Shown here piece after piece: positions 1 to 5,055 of a stretch of 5,055 bases of DNA. The stretch is from Alkaliphilus sp. (GTDB lineage: Bacteria > Bacillota > Clostridia > Peptostreptococcales > Natronincolaceae): positions 1-5,055 of the forward strand of contig JALNXC010000123.1 in the NCBI GenBank assembly GCA_023230535.1, written 5' to 3'. Each line of letters opens with the position of its first letter. The stretch's first letter is position 1. A program made the translations under genes and the position numbers. The notes under the pieces were generated by a model, which did not search any database, had not been told where the DNA came from, and saw only the letters and a program-made list of their open reading frames with translations.

Positions 1-1
1 A

Positions 2-730
2 GTGAATTTATCTGAGGTTTTTGAATATTTTCTGAGCACAAGAGCAGATATCACCGTCGTATATAAAAAACAGGAAAATGAAGGCAATGAATATAGAAAT
101 GCCGATAATTTGATTATAGATAGTGATGGAAAGCTTATCAATATAGGTATCAACCTGGGGCTTGAATCTAAATTCAATCTGTTCATGCACATGTATTTTA
201 TGAAAAAGGAAGCGTTTTTACAGATAATCAGAGCAGGAATGGAAACAGGGGAGGATCTACATTTAAAACAAGCTGTGCTAAATTATAAGAATATGTATGA
301 TATCAACAGTTATGAATATAAGGGCTATGTAAAATACATCAAAGGGATCAAATCCTATTATGAAGCGAATATGGATCTGTTGGACAATAAGATATTTAAT
401 GAACTATTTTTAAAGGGAGGAACGATACTCACAAGGTCAAGAGATGAACCGTCTACATTTTACATTTCAAAACCTAAGGTAAAAAATTCTCTGATAGCAA
501 ATGGTTGTATAATAGAAGGCGAGGTAGAAAACTCCATTTTGTTTAGGGGGGTAAGGGTAGAAAGGAATGCGGTAGTCAAGGATTCTATATTGATGCAGGA
601 AGCAGTTATTAAAAAAAATGCCGTACTCATGAATACAATATTGGATAAATATGTTACAGTAGAAGAAGGATCGAATATAATAGGTATTAAAGATAATCCG
701 TATACGGTAGAAAAAAATTTAGTAGTATAA
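2..730 (+). CDS. glgD: GlgD subunit of glucose-1-phosphate adenylyltransferase, C-terminal part (5' truncated)
   Basis: The window opens inside this gene; 242 residues remain of a protein that is usually about 370 residues, so the nucleotidyltransferase N-terminus lies outside. What remains is the end of the catalytic fold followed by a left-handed beta-helix of hexapeptide repeats (about residues 158-225 of the visible part), including the stretch SLIANGCIIEGEVENSILFRG, typical of the GlgC/GlgD family. It is called GlgD rather than GlgC because the segment GYVKYIKGIKSYYEANMDLL lacks the GlgC W-x-DVGT motif, and because the linker contains the DEPSTFY-type sequence seen in GlgD. In Firmicutes, GlgD pairs with catalytic GlgC to make ADP-glucose from glucose-1-phosphate and ATP; GlgD is commonly regarded as the less active or regulatory partner. 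glgC is expected just upstream. The GTG at position 2 is only an in-frame codon, not the real start. glgA follows after 56 bases in the same direction. Confidence 0.9.
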   Translation: MNLSEVFEYFLSTRADITVVYKKQENEGNEYRNADNLIIDSDGKLINIGINLGLESKFNLFMHMYFMKKEAFLQIIRAGMETGEDLHLKQAVLNYKNMYDINSYEYKGYVKYIKGIKSYYEANMDLLDNKIFNELFLKGGTILTRSRDEPSTFYISKPKVKNSLIANGCIIEGEVENSILFRGVRVERNAVVKDSILMQEAVIKKNAVLMNTILDKYVTVEEGSNIIGIKDNPYTVEKNLVV

Positions 731-762
731 GGGTATGAAATATCGGCCGAAATTTTATACCC
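731..762 (+). repeat. Intercistronic hairpin (inverted repeat) between glgD and glgA
   Basis: Starting at the base after the glgD stop codon, GGGTAT (731-736) pairs with ATACCC (757-762). The stem continues through a G-T wobble and four A-T/T-A pairs, an A-A mismatch (742/751), then T-A and C-G pairs closing a GGCC loop. The centre, TCGGCCGA (743-750), is itself palindromic. No T-run follows, so it does not look like a rho-independent terminator. It could stabilise or mark a processing point on the glgD-glgA mRNA, or be a protein-binding operator; the sequence cannot decide. Confidence 0.6.
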
Positions 763-782
763 ACTATAAAATAGAACATACT

Positions 783-787
783 AGGAG
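783..787 (+). promoter_or_regulatory. Shine-Dalgarno site AGGAG that decides the glgA start
   Basis: AGGAG is the only Shine-Dalgarno-like sequence before glgA. Its last G is the first base of the GTG at 787, so it cannot serve that codon. It lies 8 bases before the ATA at 796, an ideal spacing. This suggests that initiation occurs at ATA 796, or that the ATA is a mutated ATG. Confidence 0.55.
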
Positions 788-2244
788 TGATTCCAATAAA
801 TATACTATATGTAACTTCAGAGGCTTGCCCTTTTGCAAAAACCGGGGGGCTAGGAGATGTAGCGGGTTCCCTGCCTCCGGCGATTAAAAAACATGGATAT
901 GATATAAGGGTGGTTTTGCCCCTCCATCGCCATATAAAAGAGAGATATATGAAGGGCATGGAGCAGATTGCACAATTTAATATTCATTTAGGTTGGAGGA
1001 ACCAATATGCGGGGGTATTTCAGTTAAAATATGGGGATATAATCTTCTATTTCATAGATAATGAGTATTATTTTAATAGGGATAATATCTATGGTGAATT
1101 TGACGATGGAGAGAGATACGCCTATTTTTCTAAAGCTGTAGCCATCCTTTCGAAAGTAATAGATTTCAAACCGGATATAATACATACGAATGATTGGCAT
1201 ACGGCTTTGGTCAATTTATATATAAAAGACCTTAGAATAGGAGACAGTTATTATAATGATATAAAAACCGTATTTACCATACACAATATAAAATATCAAG
1301 GTGTATATGATGCTTGGATGCTTTCAGATATTTTAGGCCTATCTCCCAAGAGGTATTTTAATGACGACGGCATCAAATTTTATGACAAGATAAATTACAT
1401 GAAGGCCGGAATAGTTTATTGTGACGTGTTGACTACGGTATCAAAGACATATGCCGAAGAGATAAAACATCAATTTTTCGGTGAAAAACTGGAAGGGATA
1501 ATAAGAAAAGAAGAGTTTAAATTGACGGGAATAATCAACGGAATAGATTATGATATTTATAATCCGCAAAACGACAGGTATATAGAGTATAATTATAATT
1601 ACGGTAATCTCAATAATAAATTTAAAAATAAGGGAGTAATACAGAAACTCTATGGGCTCGATGTAAGGGATAATGTCCCGATTTTAGCTATGATAACGAG
1701 AATGTCATCTATAAAGGGCATAGATTTATTAAAACATATTTTGGATGAACTGATGCTGGAAGATGTTCAATTGATAGTGCTGGGCACGGGCGATAAGGAA
1801 TACGAGGATATGTTCAAATATTATGAATATTATTATCCGAACAGAATAGCGGCAAGGGTTTATTTCAGTGAAAGGGAAGCGCATAAGATCTATGCAGGGG
1901 CGGATATGCTATTGATGCCGTCCATGATGGAACCCTGCGGTATATCTCAATTGATAGCACTCAGATACGGCACTATACCCGTTGTAAGGGAAACGGGGGG
2001 GTTAAAAGATACGATCACTTCCTATAATAAATTTACCAAAGAAGGTAACGGATTCAGTTTTAAAAATTATAATGCTCATGAATTGTTATTTACCATAAAA
2101 AATGCTGTAGATATATATAGAAATAATGAAAAAGACTGGAACGGCCTAATCTTAAATGCTATGGAATCAAAAAATGATTGGGGGGCTTCTTCTCTTGAGT
2201 ATATAGGCTTATACAATAAATTATACGGGGTGAAATATGTATAA
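787..2244 (+). CDS. glgA: Glycogen synthase (ADP-glucose type, GT5 family)
   Basis: This cytoplasmic enzyme transfers glucose from ADP-glucose to the non-reducing end of an alpha-1,4-glucan. Counted from GTG 787 it has 485 residues, close to the usual 475-485. The N-terminal Rossmann-like domain opens with INILYVTSEACPFAKTGGLGDVAGSLP; the KTGG loop (residues 18-21) binds ADP-glucose. HTNDWHTALV is at 133-142 and NGIDYDIYNP at 251-260. In the C-terminal GT-B domain, the conserved Arg and Lys of TRMSSIKG are at 305 and 310, and the E-x7-E-type region runs from EPCGISQ (E382) to RETGGLKDT (R401-E402), so the active site looks complete. The start is uncertain. GTG 787 is the only standard start after the in-frame stop TAG 772-774, but ATA 796 aligns with the family's first Met and has the well-placed Shine-Dalgarno site. 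The gene's last 8 bases overlap pulA, so the two are probably translationally coupled. Confidence 0.96.
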   Translation: MIPINILYVTSEACPFAKTGGLGDVAGSLPPAIKKHGYDIRVVLPLHRHIKERYMKGMEQIAQFNIHLGWRNQYAGVFQLKYGDIIFYFIDNEYYFNRDNIYGEFDDGERYAYFSKAVAILSKVIDFKPDIIHTNDWHTALVNLYIKDLRIGDSYYNDIKTVFTIHNIKYQGVYDAWMLSDILGLSPKRYFNDDGIKFYDKINYMKAGIVYCDVLTTVSKTYAEEIKHQFFGEKLEGIIRKEEFKLTGIINGIDYDIYNPQNDRYIEYNYNYGNLNNKFKNKGVIQKLYGLDVRDNVPILAMITRMSSIKGIDLLKHILDELMLEDVQLIVLGTGDKEYEDMFKYYEYYYPNRIAARVYFSEREAHKIYAGADMLLMPSMMEPCGISQLIALRYGTIPVVRETGGLKDTITSYNKFTKEGNGFSFKNYNAHELLFTIKNAVDIYRNNEKDWNGLILNAMESKNDWGASSLEYIGLYNKLYGVKYV

Positions 2245-4141
2245 AGATATTGATAATTTAGGGATTACCTACTCACCTACGGAAACCGTATTCAGGGTAT
2301 GGGCACCCACTAGAAAAAAAATAAAGGCTCTATTATATGAGGATTGGCAGGAAAAGAGTGGGAAAATATTTAAAATGGACAAAAAATGTGATGGTGTTCA
2401 TCAATGTACAATAAAAGGGGATCTGAAGGGGAAATATTATACCTATTTAGTGGAATCATCATATGAAGTTACGGATCCTTATTCCGTAGCTTCTTCTTTG
2501 AACAGCAAAAGAAGTGCAATTATAGATTTAAAAGAGACTGATCCCGAGGGTTGGGAAGGCCATGGAATCCCCCCGGCAAGATGGAAATGCGAGGAGATAA
2601 TATACGAACTTCACGTGAAGGATTTTACCGTTCATCCCGGCAGCGGGGTAAAGTACAGGGGGAAATATTTGGGATTATGCGAAGAGGGCACGGATTACAA
2701 CGGATTGTCCACGGGCATCGATCATTTAAAAGAATTGGGCATCACCTGCGTACACCTGATGCCCGTCTATGATTTTTTAACGGTTAAAGAAAATAAAAGA
2801 TATTTTTATTACGATCATAACTATAATTGGGGATACGATCCGGGGCTGTATAATGTCCCGGAGGGTTCGTATGCGACAGAACCCGAAAACCCCAGGAATA
2901 GAATATTGGAATTAAAAACATTGATAATGAAATTGCACGAAGCAGGTATTAAAGTAATAATGGATACGGTGTATAACCATACTTATTTGACCGAAGACTC
3001 CAACTTTAACATTTTATATCCGAATTATTATTATAGATTGAATAAGGACAAGAGTTTTTCAAACGGTTCGGGTTGCGGCAATGAATTGGCAACGGAGAAA
3101 CCCATGGTCAGAAAATTTATTTTAGATTCTATAAAGTTTTGGTTGGAAGAATATAAAGTGGACGGATTCAGATTTGATCTGATGGCACTCATAGACAGGA
3201 ATACCATGGTGGAAATTGTGGCATATCTCAAAGGTGCCAAAAAAGATATAATAATATATGGAGAACCTTGGTCTGCGGCGCCCTCGGTGTTGCCCTATGA
3301 CAAAATGAGCGGGAAGGGCATACAGGATGAACTGGATATTGCCGTATTTAATGACAATTACAGGGATGCCGTAAAGGGAGACAGTGACGGATACGGCAAG
3401 GGTTTCAGCCAGGGCAATATGAAGTATAAGATCGATACGGAAATCGGAATTATCGGAGGATTTTACAGTTTTCCGCACAGATCTATAAATTATATAAACT
3501 CTCATGATAATTTAATATTGTATGATAAAATGAAAAAGGTATTTCGGTTCAGCCCCGAAAGTGAAATTGTGATGTATAATAAATTCGCTTTGAGTATTTT
3601 ATTTACTTCTCAAGGCATACCGTTTATACATGCCGGCAATGAATTTTTAAGAACTAAATATTTAAACAGCAACAGCTACAGGTCTCCAACCTCTATCAAT
3701 CGAATAGATTGGAGTTTAAAGGACAGAAATATTGATTTTTATAATTATGTAAAAGATCTGATTAAAATCAGAAAAACCTATAAAGAATTTACTATGGCAA
3801 ATCCCGCAGATATTAAAAGAAAGATCAAATTTTTAGATATGGGATTAAAATTCAATCTGATAGCATATACAATCAACAGAAAAATCACCTGCGAGAGCCT
3901 GTTGGTGATTCACAACGGTAATGATCATGAGGTTGTGATGCAGATTTCCGGCCTGATATCGCATTTGGATTACTGGTATAATATCAAACCGGAGAGTATA
4001 GTTTTAACCGAAATATTTAACAATGACGGTATCGTTCGGCATAAGCAGGACCTGAAAGATCCCAGTGAAATTTATATATCGAAGTACAGCACCTATATAT
4101 ATGAAATAACGGTTCATGGGGATGTATACTGCATAATATAA
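2237..4141 (+). CDS. pulA: Type I pullulanase, intracellular glycogen/alpha-glucan debranching enzyme (GH13)
   Basis: This enzyme hydrolyses alpha-1,6 branch links in glycogen, pullulan or limit dextrins. The 634 residues begin with a CBM48-like domain (LGITYSPTETVFRVWAPT, about residues 8-100), then a GH13 barrel and a C-terminal beta-sandwich. The pullulanase signature YNWGYDP is at 196-202. The GH13 regions are all present: DTVYNH (243-248), GFRFDLM with nucleophile D314 and R312, YGEPW with acid/base E343, and SHDN with transition-state stabiliser D424. There is no signal peptide or cell-wall anchor, and no extra N-terminal starch-binding domain, so it is probably cytoplasmic and on the short side for the family. 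YNWGYDP and GEPW argue against GlgX and against branching enzyme GlgB. The ATG at 2237 lies inside the end of glgA; GGTGA (2229-2233) provides the ribosome site. The stop codon lies inside a 17-bp tandem duplication. Position next to glgA and glgD supports a role in stored-glycogen breakdown or trimming. Confidence 0.95.
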   Translation: MYKDIDNLGITYSPTETVFRVWAPTRKKIKALLYEDWQEKSGKIFKMDKKCDGVHQCTIKGDLKGKYYTYLVESSYEVTDPYSVASSLNSKRSAIIDLKETDPEGWEGHGIPPARWKCEEIIYELHVKDFTVHPGSGVKYRGKYLGLCEEGTDYNGLSTGIDHLKELGITCVHLMPVYDFLTVKENKRYFYYDHNYNWGYDPGLYNVPEGSYATEPENPRNRILELKTLIMKLHEAGIKVIMDTVYNHTYLTEDSNFNILYPNYYYRLNKDKSFSNGSGCGNELATEKPMVRKFILDSIKFWLEEYKVDGFRFDLMALIDRNTMVEIVAYLKGAKKDIIIYGEPWSAAPSVLPYDKMSGKGIQDELDIAVFNDNYRDAVKGDSDGYGKGFSQGNMKYKIDTEIGIIGGFYSFPHRSINYINSHDNLILYDKMKKVFRFSPESEIVMYNKFALSILFTSQGIPFIHAGNEFLRTKYLNSNSYRSPTSINRIDWSLKDRNIDFYNYVKDLIKIRKTYKEFTMANPADIKRKIKFLDMGLKFNLIAYTINRKITCESLLVIHNGNDHEVVMQISGLISHLDYWYNIKPESIVLTEIFNNDGIVRHKQDLKDPSEIYISKYSTYIYEITVHGDVYCII

Positions 4142-4169
4142 CAGTATGAGTGATATAACAGTATGAGGG
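4136..4169 (+). repeat. 17-bp tandem duplication spanning the pulA stop codon
   Basis: Two adjacent 17-base units, 4136-4152 and 4153-4169, match at 16 of 17 positions; both start ATATAACAGTATGAG, followed by TG in the first and GG in the second. The pulA stop TAA (4139-4141) is in the first unit. It looks like a recent slippage-type duplication. No function is evident. Confidence 0.85.
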
Positions 4170-4217
4170 GGATTTAAGCCGTCATGTTTTGGGGCCCGTT
4201 TTTTGTCGCAAAATCTA

Positions 4218-4246
4218 TTGACAAACACATTGCAATAGTCTAACAT
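4218..4246 (+). promoter_or_regulatory. Sigma-A-type promoter for the T-box/hisZ transcript
   Basis: A perfect -35 hexamer TTGACA (4218-4223) is followed after exactly 17 bases by TAACAT (4241-4246), a 4-of-6 match to TATAAT. Transcription would start near 4252-4255, about 24 bases before the base of T-box stem I, which is where a T-box promoter is expected. It makes hisZ a unit independent of the glycogen genes. Confidence 0.75.
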
Positions 4247-4502
4247 ATTAAATTAATAGAATATTTTGAAATAAAATGCGTTGATGAGAGATAGTAGGAG
4301 TATGTATTCTTTTACAGAGAGTTCCCGCTTGGTGAGAGGGGCATAAGAAAATATTCCGAACACGTCTCTGAGCTATGCACCGAAACCTCACAGGGAGTAG
4401 GCTGCATCGGAAAAATTCGCACCCGTTACAGTGCTAGAGTATAATCAGGAAACTGTTTTCTGTCGTACTTGAAGAGGTCGGCACTGTGAGGTGTTGATAA
4501 AA

Positions 4503-4538
4503 AGAGGTGGGAACACGTGAGTATAACTCTCGTCCTCT
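4503..4538 (+). promoter_or_regulatory. T-box antiterminator with tRNA-His 3'-end binding bulge
   Basis: AGAGG (4503-4507) pairs with CCTCT (4534-4538), and ACG (4515-4517) pairs with CGT (4531-4533), leaving a 7-base bulge TGGGAAC (4508-4514). In known T-boxes the bulge UGGN pairs with the free NCCA end of uncharged tRNA. Here N is G, which matches a C discriminator base, the unusual C73 of bacterial tRNA-His. The sequence GGTGGGAACACG is a slight variant of the family consensus GGTGGNACCGCG. Confidence 0.9.
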
Positions 4539-4569
4539 GGCTTAAAAAGCTGGGAGGCGGGGGTTTTTT
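4534..4569 (+). terminator. Rho-independent terminator of the hisZ T-box leader
   Basis: CCTCTGGCTT (4534-4543) pairs, with one bulged G and two G-T wobbles, with AAGCTGGGAGG (4547-4557) around an AAA loop. A CGGGGG stretch and six Ts (4564-4569) follow. Its 5' arm CCTCT is the same segment that closes the antiterminator, so the two structures exclude each other, as a T-box switch requires. Confidence 0.88.
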
Positions 4570-4587
4570 ATATTGTGTAATATGATA

Positions 4588-4594
4588 AAGGAGG
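4588..4594 (+). promoter_or_regulatory. Strong ribosome binding site of hisZ
   Basis: AAGGAGG lies 6 bases before ATG 4601 and fixes the hisZ start. It is downstream of the terminator, so control is by transcription attenuation rather than by hiding this site. An earlier ATG at 4582 is out of frame and has no such site. Confidence 0.85.
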
Positions 4595-4600
4595 AGAACG

Positions 4601-5055
4601 ATGAAACTGCGAAAAGTGCTGCTGCCGGAAGGGGTACAGGATTTACTCATAGATGACTGTATCTACCGAAGGCAGATTGAAAATAAAATAATGAACAACT
4701 TTATACAATCGGGATATATGGAGGTCAGCAGCCCTACCCTGGAGTATTATGACCTTTTTTCAAGAGATTACCTAGCCAATAGTGGGGACAATACGTTTAA
4801 ATTCATGGATGCAAACGGTAGAATTTTAGTATTGCGGCCGGATTGCACGGTGCCCATTGTCAGAATACTCTCCACTAAAATGAAGAATTTTGTTTTCCCA
4901 TTGAGACTGTGCTACGTCCATGATGTGTTCCGTATAGACGAAGAACAAGCGGGAAAAAAGAGGGAATACAGGCAAGCAGGGGTTGAACTGTTCGGGATAA
5001 GTTCTTACAAGGCGGATGTAGAAGTAATAATTACAGCCATAGAGAGTTTAAAACA
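4601..5055 (+). CDS. hisZ: ATP phosphoribosyltransferase regulatory subunit HisZ (3' truncated by window end)
   Basis: The 151 visible codons are the N-terminal part of a protein usually about 390-430 residues. HisZ is a catalytically dead relative of histidyl-tRNA synthetase; it forms a complex with the short form of HisG, which performs the first step of histidine biosynthesis (ATP plus PRPP), and it mediates feedback inhibition by histidine. The class II synthetase-like fold is visible: LLPEGVQDLL (7-16), the motif-1 region with SGYMEVSSPTLEYYDLF, FKFMDANGRILVLRPD (LRPD at 78-81), and the motif-2-like FRIDEEQAGKKREYRQAGVELFG (110-132). The RPDCTVP and QAGVELFG wording fits HisZ better than HisS, where RPE-GT and a different motif-2 continuation are usual. 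Absence of the HisRS catalytic motif 3 cannot be checked because the gene is cut. The His T-box fits either, but a biosynthesis operon (hisZ-hisG and so on downstream) is the likelier arrangement. Confidence 0.9.
   Translation, partial: MKLRKVLLPEGVQDLLIDDCIYRRQIENKIMNNFIQSGYMEVSSPTLEYYDLFSRDYLANSGDNTFKFMDANGRILVLRPDCTVPIVRILSTKMKNFVFPLRLCYVHDVFRIDEEQAGKKREYRQAGVELFGISSYKADVEVIITAIESLK

Larger units (their letters stand above)
4277..4569 (+). ncRNA. T-box riboswitch, tRNA-His specific, controlling hisZ
   Basis: This leader RNA senses uncharged tRNA and lets transcription continue into hisZ when histidine is short. Stem I has several matching helices: TGCG 4277-4280 with TGCA 4376-4379, GAGA 4288-4291 with TCTC 4365-4368, GGAGTAT 4297-4303 with ATATTCC 4351-4357, and TTCTT 4307-4311 with AAGAA 4345-4349. 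A GATGA/TGAG kink-turn-like element (4283-4287 / 4369-4372) and the loop-E AGTA (4293-4296) are in the expected places. Opposite AGTA, GAA (4358-4360) precedes the specifier codon CAC (4361-4363), which is His. The apex has AGAGAG (4316-4321) and a GGTGAGA loop, resembling the AG bulge and distal loop that touch the tRNA elbow. The conserved CCGTTA of the stem IIA/B region is at 4423-4428. A stem III candidate pairs ACAGTGC 4428-4434 with GCACTGT 4481-4487. The antiterminator and terminator follow and are listed separately. Folding of 4380-4500 was only read by eye and is less certain. Confidence 0.93.

Noticed and set aside
764..774. Possible -10 element (TATAAA) before glgA as an internal promoter
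   Set aside because: No -35-like hexamer is found about 17 bases upstream; that position falls in the hairpin. The A/T-rich match alone is not enough.
1995..2001. Run of seven Gs in glgA (and six at 844-849) as a phase-variation or frameshift site
   Set aside because: The reading frame is intact across both runs and the encoded residues (TGGL in both places) are family-conserved, so the runs are explained by Gly codons.
3122..3505. Minus-strand open frame of 127 codons inside pulA
   Set aside because: It lies wholly antisense to the conserved catalytic part of pulA, has no recognisable protein features or ribosome site, and is best explained as a shadow of the real gene. The shorter minus-strand frames at 8-190, 687-959, 3031-3240, 4004-4246 and 4426-4650, and the plus-strand frame at 2551-2772, are rejected on the same grounds; 4426-4650 is antisense to the T-box.
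2237..4141. GlgX-type debranching enzyme or GlgB branching enzyme
   Set aside because: YNWGYDP, the GEPW form of the acid/base motif and the NSYRSPTSINRIDW segment are those of type I pullulanases.
4146..4175. Tiny open frames starting at the ATGs of the tandem duplication (4146 and 4163)
   Set aside because: They are only a few codons long and have no ribosome binding site.
4601..5055. Histidyl-tRNA synthetase (HisS) instead of HisZ
   Set aside because: The LRPDCTVP and EEQAGKKREYRQAGVELFG wording is closer to HisZ. This is not absolute, because the diagnostic C-terminal half is outside the window.

Overview
The window holds the end of a glycogen-metabolism gene cluster followed by the start of a histidine-biosynthesis gene. 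All genes are on the + strand. AT-rich coding sequence, heavy use of ATA, AGA and AGG codons, strong Shine-Dalgarno sites, a GlgD-type subunit and a T-box leader all point to a low-GC member of the Firmicutes, most likely a clostridium. The species cannot be named from this sequence alone.

Positions 1-4141 carry glgD (5' end cut off by the window edge), glgA (glycogen synthase) and pulA (type I pullulanase, a debranching enzyme). glgD and glgA are separated by 56 bases that contain a strong imperfect hairpin. glgA and pulA overlap by 8 bases. Together they describe cytoplasmic glycogen turnover: GlgD with GlgC (presumably upstream) supplies ADP-glucose, GlgA extends the alpha-1,4 chains, and PulA cuts alpha-1,6 branches. 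glgA has an unusual start: the only standard start codon (GTG 787) is covered by the only Shine-Dalgarno site, while an ATA codon sits exactly where the family's initiator Met belongs.

Positions 4142-4600 have no gene. They hold a 17-bp tandem duplication that spans the pulA stop, a sigma-A-type promoter (4218-4246), and a T-box riboswitch (about 4277-4569) ending in a rho-independent terminator. The T-box specifier reads CAC (His), and the tRNA-end-binding bulge reads TGGG, which fits the C73 discriminator peculiar to bacterial tRNA-His. Two separate tRNA contacts therefore agree on histidine.

Positions 4601-5055 are the start of hisZ, the HisRS-like regulatory subunit of ATP phosphoribosyltransferase, cut by the right edge. 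It is probably the first gene of a histidine operon that is switched on when uncharged tRNA-His accumulates. I found no mobile element, CRISPR array, tRNA or rRNA. I did not find a wholly new system; the most notable points are the glgA start, the His T-box details and the two unexplained repeat structures.
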